From Blakeslea trispora (taxonomy: Eukaryota; Mucoromycota; Mucoromycetes; Mucorales; Choanephoraceae), in contig JAIWNE010000014.1 in assembly GCA_025331445.1 (NCBI GenBank), forward strand, positions 186,001 to 250,000: 64,000 nt of DNA, given 5' to 3'. The first letter of the stretch is position 1. Each line of letters starts with the position of its first letter. The notes below the pieces were generated by a model. That model was not told the DNA's origin. It did no database searches and worked only from the letters and a program-made list of their open reading frames with translations. Both the position numbers and the translations under genes were made by a program. Shown piece after piece: positions 49,301 through 60,499 of this stretch.

Positions 49301-50853
49301 CTTCATTTTCAAATCTTTCAACAGTTCTTTCACTTTCAATTCAAACACTCTGGCAACCAAATCTGGTCGGTCAGATGCATTTTGGCCAGATAGCAATTCT
49401 CTTTGGATCTCAATCCAGCGAGGATTAGCTGTGAATGTGATGAACAAAGAAGGCTATCCGAAATAACGCACAATAGCCATTGAGTCTTGGTATTGCTTGG
49501 CAAGATGAATCGTTTGCCCAAAGAAGTGGCATCCACATCCTCAGAGATAAGTGCATCTTGCACACCATTATAAAGGTCGGCACGAATGTTTGACTGATGC
49601 GTTTTAATCCAGTCTAATTTTGTTTGATCGCAGATGGCCCAAACATCAACCAAGTATTGTTGGAAGAGTCTTTTTGCGTAAAACAAAGTAGGAAATTCTT
49701 GCTGTCTTTGATGAAGTCTGAATCTATAGTATGCTCTTTGTGAGAGACGACTTTCTTGATCATCTAATCTTAGACCCCAGTTCCAGCCCAAATCCCCCAT
49801 AGGAAACAGCAATGTGTAATGCAAAGGCATATACAACGCATGTGTTTGTGAGATGGTAGAAAAAGAAAATTCTCCCTCAGAATGACAAAGGTAAATTCGA
49901 ATTACTCTGAAGCTATCAGAGGAGCTCTCATTTGGTAAGATAGCAGCTACCTCACTGGTTGTAGGCACATTTTCAGTTCGTCTATCTTTACCAGCCAATA
50001 ATTCCATCTTCAATGATGGGTAAACCCGAATGAAAGACTGTTCTTCTGTTGTACCTTCAAGAAGCTCATGTGCAGTCTTATAAAGTCCTACATAAGGATT
50101 GCATTGATGAAGCTCTGTAGACAATCCTCGAACTAACTCATTGTCTAAGTCCTCATTGTTTGCAGCTCGAATTGATGCTGCGTATTCAGGGTCAAAGATA
50201 TAGAGTTGGGCGTATCTAGCCTGACTATGATTCTCAGCAGAAATTGGCCCTTGAGTGTGGTACATTTGACCATGAATTTGGAAGGGCATGTTGGTGAGGT
50301 TGCTGTTGCTCACTTCACAACGCAAAGAAGTGAAAGCGAAAGCAGCATTAAAGCGCCTCAAGTTATTTTTGAAATGCTGTCCGCGGGAAGTAATATCCTC
50401 ATACAATCCCTTCACAAATGAGGGAGGATCTTTCAGCAAACCTACTTTAACAGCACCAGCCTTGCAACACGACATCCAAAAAACGTTATTTCTAGTTGAG
50501 TTAGAAGGTAACTCGGCCTTCCAGTGCTTAGCACCACATTAGTCGCAGACTTGATCCATTGAGCCTAAATCGAATGGCTGGAGGTGAGAGAGCTCAGAAA
50601 CATATGCTGCAGGCAACTGAGTTCTTCTTTGTCGAGTTCTAGGTTCGTTGTCGTTGGCTGTACGATTGTTGTTTCTTAAGGTTCTTTGTCTACGCTCCTA
50701 TGAAATAGAATGAAGTTAGTGAGATATTTTGCTGTTTAGTTGTAGCTCAAATCTTACTCGACATGTATCGCAAGTACTAAATGTAGCATGCTCGAAAGTT
50801 GAACCACATGTAGTGCATTCTTTAATTGATGTCGGTGGCGAGATGTTACCCAT
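46367..50853 (-). pseudogene. Helitron RepHel (HUH endonuclease plus PIF1-like helicase)
   Basis: Exon 1 is 50853-50758 with CxxC pairs (CTTCGSTFEH..CDTC); a 60-nt intron leads to exon 2 at 50697. The Helitron_like_N domain follows (TQGPISAENHSQARYAQLYIFDP), then the HUH nuclease with PHLHLLLFL and IKYINKYVYK (the His pair and two tyrosines are present), then PIF1-type helicase motifs GPAGTGKT, IIWDEVPM, GGDFAQIPPV and the end TIDKSQGQSLENV. Six in-frame stops interrupt it: TAA at 50539, TAG at 49454, TAG at 48449, TAG at 48116, TAA at 48050, TAG at 46736. One deletion near 49480 shifts the frame; all later segments share one frame. At least two stops fall where relatives have Trp (TGG to TAG). 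The catalytic motifs themselves are intact, so decay is probably recent. Confidence 0.88.
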
Positions 50854-51742
50854 GATAAAAATGATAGGTTTAATAAAAAATGTAAATTAAGGGGGGAAAG
50901 GGAAAAAAAAATTAAAAGCGTGACGCCAGTACTTTTAGTTGAAATCTATTATTTCAGTATATTAGATACTCAACAAAAAGATGATCAACACTTGCTGATT
51001 TTATTCAACATCGTAGCAAGCATATTAAAGCCAACCTTACTGATGACCTTGAGACCGAATACAACTGCATCTCAAAAGCCTTCTTCAAATACGCCAAGTC
51101 TATCAATGTGAGCGTTTATCATGAAACTGCTTCATCTTTTAGTCAACAATGATAAATAGACGCTCTTTACAAGGCCTTCTCTTCAGTGGCAGTGGTACAA
51201 GAGCTTTTGATTCATTTTGTTTAGACTTGTAGTGTTTCTGCTCATGATAGTCATAAACAAAGTTCATCAAAGAAAAAGAAAAATCAAGTCAAGAGACTAA
51301 TATGTATAGTAAAGAGAAGATGAAAAGAAGACATTTATTACAAAACAGAGGACTTTTGTTTTCTGTTTTTGATGGCTGTGAAGCAGGTGTGGTGGTATAT
51401 TTGGTTTATCTCTTTTCTTGGCTTTGATTGTGCCACCTTCATCTTGCGAGACACCTTCACCAGGTGTTTCTGCGTATGTGATATAACAATAATAATAATC
51501 AAAATAAGTATGTCTTGCAATATAGGCGTTCTTGAGATATTACCTTCCATACCATAATTGCTATGATTGATTTTACAAAATCATCATTAAGTGCTTCAAT
51601 CAAGTGAGGGACGACAAGGTAGTTAGCCTTTCAGCTATACATCACCTCATTGATGTCTTACAAGCAAAAGAACATACCAAAAGAACCTAAGCTATATATT
51701 AGAAAGGCAAATACAGAAACATAAGATATCCAACTTACCCTC
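50854..51742. other. spacer between Helitron and nuclease-like fragment
   Basis: About 890 bp. It should contain the Helitron 5' end, which I could not locate. Short plus-strand coding-like scraps (about 51017-51120) do not match a family I know. Nothing else supportable. Confidence 0.35.
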
Positions 51743-52174
51743 TCAGTCAAAAGCAATAAGCTTTTCATCAACACCAAGCTTCTTCATTTCAAGCATAATC
51801 CTCTGGTTTAATCGCAAGTTATTTGATTGCTGATATTCAATCGAGGCACGGTAATGAACTGCTTTGAGCTCGCAGTAAGCAAATTCTTGGTAATGCTTGT
51901 TTTTTATCATTAAATTGATCTTTCGACCGCAGACAGAGCCTTTAGACTGTTTTAAGGTGAAGAGAGAACCGGGTTGGAAGTAGCTACTTTCTTTACCATC
52001 AGAAGCATTCATTTCTTTGACTAAGCATACTTCTTTTTTGTTAGTAGTACAGATTTCACCGCTGAAAGAGAAAGATATTACCGTTCATATGATAAACCAT
52101 TCCTCTCCCTTCTTTATCGCATTTACTTACATCTTTTTGTACAGCTCAGTGTTACACCACGGCGCAGTGGAGTT
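51743..52174 (-). pseudogene. fragment of a multi-copy nuclease-like family
   Basis: Two exons (about 52174-52131 and 52061-51743; 69-nt intron GTAAGT...TTTCAG) keep one frame: APWCNTELYKKIGEICTTNK... to ...LGVDEKLIAFD-stop. The segment GSVCGRKINLMI, then FAYCELKAVHYRA, QQSNNLRLN shows a G-R-K/D then E-x-K spacing like PD-(D/E)XK nuclease folds, and matches the pattern of repeated uncharacterised proteins in Mucorales genomes; this is from memory of the pattern, not a search. A stop lies in frame just upstream of the first exon and no ATG precedes it, so the copy is 5'-truncated. Function unknown. Confidence 0.45.
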
Positions 52175-52627
52175 TTAAATAGGCCTCAGAATATTGAAGA
52201 GAGTGGTTGTGGTCAATATTCAGGTCTTATAGATATGGGTTTTATGGCTTAAGAAATAATTAAAGCGGTGGGCTTTTTTTTTCGTGAAGTCTGATATAGA
52301 GGATAAAGAGAGGTTAGATTTCAAGATTGAAGCTGATCAGAGGAGATGACTTGATTTCTATTTTTTTACATGTCAAAGGCCATAAAAATCAGTTTAAAGA
52401 CAAAGAAAAATAATCTGTGAGAAAGAGATTTGACTGAAAAGAGAGAAAAAAAAAAGGGCAGTGAAAATGAAGAGACAATAAAATGGGGGATTAGAGATAT
52501 ATTCAAAATGTTTCGCTTTCATTTTCTCAAGTTGTAGTGATCAGAAATTTACAAAAGTAGTACCATTCACTCAGAAAAAAGTCGCCATTTCGTTTGATGT
52601 AGGTTTTGTTAAAATTAAACAACTTTA
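52175..52627. other. spacer left of the LINE
   Basis: About 450 bp of AT-rich sequence with no gene recognised. Its right end is the LINE target site. Confidence 0.4.
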
Positions 52628-52640
52628 GCTCAAGCTATTA
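52628..52640. repeat. LINE target site duplication, left copy
   Basis: GCTCAAGCTATTA, matching GCTCGAGCTATTA at 59190-59202 with one difference. It sits directly outside the T10 run that is the LINE A tail. Confidence 0.85.
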
Positions 52641-52820
52641 TTTTTTTTTTATAGGGGCACTAAGGCTCTGGTTTATTAAGTGATTGCATAGCAAGTCACA
52701 ACAATGTTTTTGGGTTTTTTGATTTTAAAATGTTTTGTGAGTGATTATGTGTTATGTTGGTTTTGTTATATGTACAATATTGGGTGTAGGGCGAAAACAG
52801 AGTGTAACTCGAGGATGCCT

Positions 52821-55800
52821 TTATAGCGAAAAGAAGGGAAGCGGTCGATGGGGGATACCCCGTATCACCAGGTCTTCCTTGGTAATAGTGTGGACAAGCA
52901 AGTGAGCTTGAGAGAGGATCGCAGTAACAGTAAAAGGGCGAGAGTCAAAGATGAAACTCCAGTATGCGCGCCATAGGCTCTGAATAGTCGCGCCTATAAC
53001 GACTGAGGCATAACGCGTGGTTGTTGAGGATTTGAGAGGTGGAAACTGGAGAGAGAAGACGGCCTGCCTTACCGGGAGAGAGTTTTGAGAGAGGTCAACA
53101 ATACCCTCAAAGAAAAGGTCCCACACTGATTGCCACACAGCCAGCTTATTGGGGCAAGAGAGAACAAATTGGTCGATGTCTTCAGAAGGAGAGTGGCAGA
53201 GAGGGCAAGCGGAAGAGGGAAAAGAAATCGGCATCCAGGAGTGGAGGATAACTCTCGTAGGAAGTTTTCTATGAAGAATCCGAAACCAAACGTTGCGGCC
53301 TGTATGGGTCAGAGGATAATGCCAAAAGGAAGACCATTGCCGTCCTGTAAGCGTTGTTGTAGACGTCGAGGGCGGGGGAAGACATAGCCGACGAAACAGA
53401 GTTTTAGATAAGGATGAGAGGTGTGAGGGAAGATGCAGATGCCAGGGGGCTAAGAAAGGGCTCAAGTCAAATCGACGGTAGTCAGAAACAGGGACGAAAG
53501 CATGCTGGCCTTGATCGGCATATTGAGGTGGAATGAACATTCGAATGAAAAAAGGTCTAAATTTGACCGTATCCTCCGAGATTTGGCGATGGAATTTGCC
53601 ACTGAGGGTGGGAAAGCTGTTGAGGCGACGACGAGATGCTATCGGTCGGAGACGGAAGCCAGAACTGTCATCATGCTCATAGAGTCGAGACATAGGGAGG
53701 GAGAGCAGTGAGCGGTTCACTTGCTTTAAGGTCTCAGGACTAACAGTGGATGATACCAGAAGATGGAGGCCGGTTGCAGGAGATGCAACAACTGAGTCAA
53801 GATATTCTGGTAGTAGGCTTAAGGCACGAAAGAAGAGCGAAAGGCTATTGTTCATATTGCTGGTGGCTGGGGGTCGTAGACTGGGAAACAGAAAGGGGAG
53901 TCGATGGTCGGGGTTATAGGGCCAGTGCGAACAAAGAAAATTGAACAATCTAGGCAAGACTATGGAAGTGATTGCAGAAGAGTCAGGGTCCAGAGAGAAG
54001 GACGACAAGGCTATATCGACTCGGAAGTCTGCCATTAGAGGACCTAGCCATCGTAACTGTAGAGCGCCCTGTTGCCATAATGGGTGAAGTAGGCCCAAGC
54101 CTCCTTTGGATCGTGGTAAGCACATAGTGGAATAACTCAGGCGTGGAAAGATTCGATGAGAGACGAATGCGGAAACAATGGATCCAATCTTGTCAAAGAA
54201 CGAAAGAGGAGGGGATATCACTCTCAAAACGTGCCACAGCTTAGACAAGATGAGGGAATTGAGGATAGTAACTCTTCCGCGGACTGATAAGCCACGGTAA
54301 GCGTGCAGATTGCTGGCCGTACGAAGTTTTTCGAGCAGGTTATCGAGAAAAAGATCTCGTTGATGTACGCTGGTAAACAGTGGGTAACCTAGATATCTAA
54401 CCGAAGTGGGGGAGCGAGCGTCGTGCCATTGTGTAATTCTACTGTCCGTCAAAGCTGGGGACCAAGTGGTAAGGAAAAGGCTCTGCCGATCGGATAGAGA
54501 CACTGCCTGAGTCTTGTGGTAGTTGACAAGGGCGTTAGAGGCTTTCGAGTACGTAGACAGAAGCGACAGAAGGCAGTGCAATTCAGTGGGAGTATTAAGA
54601 AAGCATGCGATGTCATCTGCATAAGCCAGCAATTTGACAGGGCCAGATTCCAACGAAGGAGAAGGAGTCAACGGCGATGGAAGTGAGAACCCGGGGATGG
54701 AGGTGTTGACCAGGATGGAACGAAGGAGAGGTTCAAAAGCAAGGTTAAACAAAACCGGTGACAATGGGTCACCTTGGCGTAGACCTCTGCGTTGCAGTAC
54801 CGGTGCAGAATGGAAACCGTTAATGTTCAAAGACAGCTGCGTGGAAAAGAACAGAGAAGTAATACTGGAAATAATGGCAGGAGGAAATCCATATCGTTCC
54901 AGAACCAGTTGAAGATATAAGGGATGAACCCTATCATACGCTTTCTCCTGATCCAAAAGGAGAGCAATCGCTGGTGACTGAGTATGATTGGCGTGTTCCA
55001 TCAGAAGTTTCATAAGAAGGCCATTATCAGCGATGAAGCGGCCACGAACAAAACCAGATTGGTACGGATTTATCAAATCATCGGTGACAGACAGAAATCG
55101 GGCATTAAGGATCCTGGTAAAAACCTTAGCATCAGCATTAATCAAGGAGATTGGGCGCCAATTGCGTAGGTCGGCCAAGTCACCCGTCTTTGGTAGTAAA
55201 CAGACGGACGTAGCTAGCCAAGAGGGAGGGAAGATGCCATGAAGCAAAGCGGCGTTGTAGACCTGCGTGACTATATCACGACAAGCGGGGTGCGATATTA
55301 TCAGCTTAATGATAGGATATGGGAGGCCATCCATGCCTGGGCTACTGATCTTAGGACATCTGCCAAAAGCTTCTAGTATTTCGTCAAAAGAAATGGGATC
55401 TACTAAAAGAGCAGCATCAGAGGAAGGCAATGTGGCTGACTGAGGAATGGATTCCAGCAAAGACTGCACGGCTTCAAGGTCAATTGGGTCGGGCGAGTAT
55501 AACTTGTCATAAAAAACAAAAGCAGCATCCAACATTTCATCCTTAGAAACACATAAGCGATTCAGATTAGGGTGGCGCAAAGGAGGAATAACACTTTTAG
55601 CCGCACGGATGGAGGCAGTGCACTTCAAATATCCTGCGGACAGCTCGCCTTGCTCTCGCCATCGAACTCCAGCCTTTAAGGCAAGTGTTTCGACATGGTA
55701 GTGTTGGAGAGAGGTAAGTTGGTCCTGAACAATCTGTAGCTGTGGTGCAACTTCTGGGAGAAGAGAAGGATGAAGAAGTACTTTGGACTCAAGTCTTGCG

Positions 55801-57722
55801 CGTTTGCGTTGCAGCAAAGACTCTGCACGAGCCAGGGAATACTTTTGTCGCCGAGAGTGTGCTCTTGCTGTTTTGGTGGCTATCAATTTCAAATGTTCCC
55901 ATTTCTCCCAAGCATGGAGAGACGGAGAAAATCCCTCAACTGCTTGAGATATTCGCGAGTAAAGCTTCATTTGAAAATCAGGATCTTTAGCTAGGCGAGG
56001 ATGAGCTTTCCAGTAGCCCTTACCGATAGCAGAGGCAGAGGAGCAATTGGAGAAGGTCGATGGGAGACGAAGAGGAACCGTCAAAAGTCTATGGTCAGTC
56101 CATTCAATAGGAAGGTATCTGTCGTATTTGGGCATATACAGAAGCCAGAACGACTTATAATCGGAAATTCAATTAATCATCATCAAAGGTTATTTTGACA
56201 GATAATGTCAAAATAACAATAAATCAAATAATGTTCACAAAGTTGGAAAACTAAAATCATTTCAGATATTACCAGAGGTAATCCTGAAATCAAACATCTA
56301 ACAAGCATTGGTAAAAAGCGATGATATGATATATAAAGCGTTCAATGTGCCTAGCTAACACATTGAAAGCATGATCAGATTTATATTCATTGACTCTCTT
56401 TTCATCAATACTTGAAATGGCTATATGACATGATACATGTGATAGCAGGATGGTTGCATAGGCCTTATAATACTAAGGTAGCAGCATCTAACAAAACAAG
56501 CAATGATTCTAGAGATTTCATTATAAGAAAAGACTAAATCATTACTTGGATAAAGATAGTTCTGAGACATAATTACAAAGGGCTTGTCTATCGTTATCAC
56601 CTAATCTAAACTGATCTTAACATCCAACGAAACAAGTGAACAAGTATGAAACAGTTATGCCTGATATATTGAAACACTAATCAAGATTAAACATATCTTG
56701 TCGAGCATAATTATTATCTCTCCAAGATATAAATCAAGTAAACAATATATCTCCACCTTATTCAAGGCGGGGGATGAAATCTGGCTACAGCCATCTTTCC
56801 ATTAAGGTGACCAGTCATCCTAGTAGGAAAACTGCTCATACAGATAAAATTATAACGGAGTGATTGATTGAAACCGAGATAGAAATAATATATAAACACA
56901 ACATGGACTTGCAGTAGAATCAGTTCCCTCTCTTTCTTTTGAATAAAAAAATCGAGTTCCCTCTCATTGAATCTATCTGAGACTGCAAATATCACAGTAT
57001 CTAACTGGAACTTCTGCAGCTTGGACAGTGTAAAAAAGGTCTTTTGTAACAAAGCAGTAGTCAATACTTGAGGTAACAACATGGTTTTGAAAAGTAGCAG
57101 GGAGAGGAAGCCCAGGCTGGTTGATAGCATCGATAAAGAAACGATCGATATATTCAAGCCATTCGGTTGGAGCTTGTCTTGGAGTGCTAGTCGAGTGTGA
57201 AGCGTAAGTGTAATTAAAATCCCCTAGAACAACATGCCGAGATGGGATAGAAGGAAAAAAGGGAGAAGATGCGATGGATTCAAGAAAAGTGAATCTATCT
57301 GAACGGGTAGCTGGAAAGTAAACAACGGTGATAGTAAAAGGAGTAAATAGATTATGGCGATGAGTGACTGTGGCGTTTATCAGTCGGCCACAACGACTAA
57401 CGAACGAGTTGGAGAGATCTAAATCAGGCGACGTACAGACGAGGCCACAGTGGGATGACCATATACTGGCCGAGGCCTGAAACTGAAGATGTAAGGCGTT
57501 TTGAAGTTCAGGATCACCTGTGTGAGTCTCCTGGAGAGCTAAGAGGTTAAAGGATAGTTTTCGCAGATGTCGTATGAAAGAGGATCGAAGTTGTGGGTTA
57601 GCTGTTTTAGCAAGGCTACGACAGTTAAGCGTTCCCATTTTGATAGAGAAGGAGGGCGAAGGCGAGTGTGGGGTATTAGTATTAGATGGAATGAATGGAC
57701 TGGATAAAGGACTTAAAGACAT
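52821..57722 (-). pseudogene. LINE ORF2 (endonuclease + RT), split by a solo LTR
   Basis: ORF2 starts at 57722, five bases after the ORF1 stop (TAA 57730-57728), a spacing that allows reinitiation. The endonuclease part (57722-56997) shows LALQETH, VVLGDFN and SSIDYCFV. It is interrupted by 56120-56996 and resumes at 56114; skipping the LTR and one copy of the 5-bp duplication keeps the frame (RY then LPIEWTDHRL), for 1339 aa in total. RT motifs follow: SSPGMDGLPYPIIK, LPKTGDLADLRNWRPISLIN, PYQSGFVRGR, LLLDQEKAYDRV, LRQGDPLSPVLFNLAFEPLL, LLAYADDIACFL (YADD about residues 740-743). The C-terminal zinc motif CPLCHSPSEDIDQFVLSC lies near 1220. Apart from the LTR no stop or frameshift is seen, so this copy was probably intact until that insertion. 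Confidence 0.92.
56120..56996. mobile_element. solo LTR (877 bp) inserted in LINE ORF2
   Basis: The segment starts TGTCGTATTT and ends AAATATCACA (TG...CA ends) and is flanked by the direct repeat GTATC (56115-56119 and 56997-57001), the 5-bp duplication typical of LTR-retrotransposon integration. Removing it with one GTATC restores the LINE reading frame exactly. No gag/pol coding or second LTR is inside, so it is a solo LTR left by recombination. Its orientation is not determined. It contains an inverted pair TATTTTGACA/TGTCAAAATA at 56191-56216 with a 6-bp spacer, a potential hairpin. Confidence 0.92.
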
Positions 57723-57727
57723 GAGAA

Positions 57728-59189
57728 TTATAAGTGGTTTGGTGAGACATCATTTGGAAAAACACTGCCTGTCTCAGTGGCATCAATAGCGGGGAGTTCA
57801 TCATCCATGTCAATGTCAGAGTCTGCTGTTCCTACGGAAGGCAGAGAATCACTGATATGTTCGCTCTTGTTTTTAGGGTTCATCAAGCAAGCTCGATGAT
57901 TTGGGCGAGAGTGGCCCTGCACCCCACAGTGCTTACAGGTGATTACCTGTTGCGAAGACTGGGTTGATGGGAAGAGCGAAGATGGTTCAGGCGTCTGTGA
58001 TCGTTCCCTAAGGCGATCAGATTGTCGAAGGTTGGAGGAGGGTTCCGGAGTCCCTTCATGCTCAACAGGGGAAGAAGAATGAGGGGCATTGGGGGTTGAA
58101 GCCCTTCGGTAATGGGAGGAGACGATGAAACAATGGTAATCTCTTCCACGATTTTAGGGGACGCTGGAGTGGATGTTTCATTAGGCGTATCTGACTGAGG
58201 AGAAGCGTCGTTTGAAGGCTTTGCCGCATTAGTGGTCTTACGCTTCTTTCCCGTGCCTGAGTTTTTTCTGGGGCATACTCTAGAAATGTGACCTACTTCG
58301 TGACAATTGAAGCAGGTGTAGCTTTACGTCGTTTAGAGCAGTCGGTTAATGCATGCTCAGAACTGTGACAATAACGACAGAAAGGAGGCATGGTAGCCCA
58401 AGTGGCTCGAACCTGAATTCTATCGAAATCTTTACACAAGGTGATTGTGGGATGTAACAGAATAATCAATTGGCTGGTAAGACCAGTCAACGAGGTGACT
58501 TAAGAGAGGAGAAGAAGAGTAGATGTCTCAGCACTAGAAAGCTCAAGAACAACATAACCGTTTCCCGTATATACCCCTGTAGAGTTAGTGACTAACCCAC
58601 TGTCAACTACTCTACCATAGTGATGAAATTATGGTGCATATCAGTACGAAGCTGATCTAAGCCACGTCTCGCGACCGTATTGCGATGGAAGACCTGAAGA
58701 GAAATCTTCAAGATCTTGGCTGATGAAGGAAGAGAGGGAACGCCAAGAACTTGCCCTGAGTATTCAGCTCAAAACCCTCCTTTGTGAACTGGATGAACTT
58801 TGTAGGTGAAACCATGATCTCGGCGTAAACACGAGAAAGATCTCGACGAAGAGTTCCAGAAACTGACCAGAGTGCTCGCTGCCATTGCAAACCTCATGGA
58901 GCTCCTTGACAAATACTTTAACGTCATTGACGGTCGTGATGTCGACGAAAAGAGAATTGGAGATCGTGCCTTTTAAAAACGGTCTCGCGACATGACGATA
59001 GACATCTCTTACAGCGCTGTCTGAGAGTTGTCCAGGCTCTTCAGATGGCTTGTTAGATGATGGGTCGTGTGTCTTAGACGACGTGCATTTGATGCCTTCA
59101 TTGACAATAGCAAACCAAGACTTTTGGTTCGTTTGGTATGCTTTCGGGGTTTGAAAGTTCCCCTTGTGTGGAATAGCGGAAGAAGCCAT
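57728..59189 (-). pseudogene. LINE ORF1, gag-like with zinc knuckles, frameshifted
   Basis: Starts ATG 59189 (MASSAIPHKGNFQTPKAYQ) and ends at TAA 57728. Coding segments move between all three frames (59189 to about 58890; about 58890-58708; 58490-58293; 58149-57943; 57922-57728). Two CCHC knuckles are readable: CRYCHSSEHALTDC near 58370 and C-x2-C-x4-H-x4-C type CKHCGVQGHSRPNHRAC near 57910. ORF1 proteins of this kind coat the LINE RNA. The frameshifts mean this ORF1 is dead although ORF2 is not; either it decayed faster or the A/G-rich sequence has assembly errors. Confidence 0.8.
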
Positions 59190-59202
59190 GCTCGAGCTAT
59201 TA
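59190..59202. repeat. LINE target site duplication, right copy
   Basis: GCTCGAGCTATTA, directly adjacent to the ORF1 start codon of the LINE. See the left copy at 52628-52640. Confidence 0.85.
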
Positions 59203-60041
59203 GAGGATTTTGGGAGACAAAAGTCACATGAACCGGCAAAACATTTAATATTCACACTCCGTATGTCTCACTTTAATCCTTGTCTTTCGGTCTTTGAATA
59301 AATTGAGCAATCAGATTTCAGCCCTGAAGCAGTTGACATCTACATTGGGATATTTGGCTGTAAAAGCAATAAAAACTAATATAGAAACGTAATGTTTTCA
59401 CTCAATAATTATTATAATACTTCTAGGCAGGATTGATGATGATTTGAGCTTAGTTTGTTTTGTATTTTGACTTATTTCCTGATATTTAAAGAAGACTGTT
59501 TCCATTGAGTATATGATCTTAATGCAAGAAGTATAATTCATGACTGTGTTCAGCAATACTACGCTATATCAAGGCTATAATATGTAGATTATTTCATGCA
59601 ATCTACTAGATTATATCTTACTTGAGAGCAGCAGTTCGATTGTAGATGTTGTAAGGTGTTCAATCAGTTCATTAATAAAGACACTAAAGCAATCAAGTGC
59701 TCTGCAATAAACACACTTGTTCCGTGACGCAAATGCACTTTTCTCTTTTGCTTCATTTCTATACTCTTTCTTTATTTTCTTATAAGAAATATAGGATAAA
59801 TCATTAAAGAAATTGAATAGTCAATGGCTTGATTTATCATATAAAATATCAAGATTTGGGTTGGCAGCAATGTAGGCCATAGTCATTTAGTGCTTTACTC
59901 AAAATATCATGTCACTGCTAGTTAAATTGAGATATTGCAACAACCATACTCTTCCTTCTTCAATACTGATTTCTATTCATTTTTTGCTCATTTTTGCTCG
60001 TCGGAACCGAATTTCAGCCAATAAAACTGCTTAAACTCATA
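59203..60041. other. spacer between LINE and inverted-repeat element
   Basis: About 840 bp with no gene seen. Its first bases, together with the LINE target copy, read TATTAGAGGATTTTGGGA (59198-59215), an 18-base exact match to the inner edge of the long inverted repeat described next. The left limit of that inverted repeat may lie in this spacer because its partner runs off the window. Confidence 0.45.
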
Positions 60042-60188
60042 TACCGATGTTTAGACGAACTTTATTCAACAAACGCCAGTAGCGTCTGTTCAATAATGTT
60101 TGTCTAAAGATAACGTGACCCTGAGCGGAGTTATTTCCTTATAGGGTAGCCTAAGGACGAAATTTTTTTTTCCCAAAATCCTCTAATA
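60042..60188. repeat. left arm of the 147-bp perfect inverted repeat
   Basis: Identical in reverse complement to the last 147 bases of the window. It contains an imperfect palindrome at 60050-60108 (TTTAGAC...GTCTAAA, centre CAGTA at 60077-60081), so one arm can fold into a hairpin by itself, and a T9 run at 60163-60171. Confidence 0.97.
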
Positions 60189-60499
60189 AAATTGACCTTT
60201 ATTTCATGAGAAAAACTATTTCATTGATGAGTTTTTAAGCTTGAAAAATAAGTAAGAAGATGTAATGTAGTTATCGTTAAATCTAAGAGTATACTTAGTA
60301 TGAGAATGCACTTATTAAGAGCAACAACACTCTCAAATAGAGCGTATACTTTTTATATATGCGAAGTACTTGAAGTCAAGAAATAAACTTTTATTTAATT
60401 TTTTGTAATAGAAGATAAGTGTAACTTAGTTTATTCCAGAAGCTTACATCTATTGTTGCTTTTTTGTTGCCTAGATAGCCACGTTTAAGACCAGTTCTG
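60189..60499. other. non-coding left interior of the element
   Basis: About 310 bp, AT-rich, between the left arm and the recombinase stop codon. No further repeat or gene seen. Confidence 0.5.

Larger units (their letters stand above)
46077..50853 (-). mobile_element. Helitron rolling-circle transposon, inactivated
   Basis: The minus strand encodes a RepHel protein relic (see pseudogene). The 3' end fits a Helitron: the minus strand ends ...GGTCGGCTAG followed by T (CTAG at 46080-46077), with GC-rich sequence just inside, including the self-complementary ACGGCCGT at 46105-46112, in an otherwise AT-rich region. Helitrons end in CTRR and insert between A and T. The 5' TC terminus could not be fixed; it should lie a little beyond the first codon at 50853, so the right coordinate given is only the start codon. 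Confidence 0.8.
52641..59189 (-). mobile_element. LINE (non-LTR retrotransposon) with ORF1 and ORF2
   Basis: On the minus strand the element begins at the ORF1 ATG (59189), carries a zinc-knuckle ORF1 and an endonuclease/reverse-transcriptase ORF2, a 3' UTR of about 170 bp and ends in A10 (52650-52641). It is bounded by a 13-bp target duplication (one mismatch). Element length is 6549 bp including an 882-bp LTR insertion event. Apurinic-type endonuclease plus RT plus C-terminal Cys/His motif and a gag-like ORF1 with CCHC fit an L1/Tx1/Tad-like clade; I cannot place it further. Base composition is clearly less AT-rich than the surroundings. Confidence 0.92.

Noticed and set aside
46367..50853. 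Possible stop-codon reassignment (TAA/TAG read as amino acids) in the Helitron
   Set aside because: Host genes in the window use all three stops normally, and the Helitron also has a deletion frameshift, so decay is the simpler reading.
56120..56996. Reading the 877-bp segment as a LINE intron
   Set aside because: It lacks GT/AG ends at the frame-restoring boundaries and has TG...CA ends with a 5-bp duplication, which is the LTR signature.
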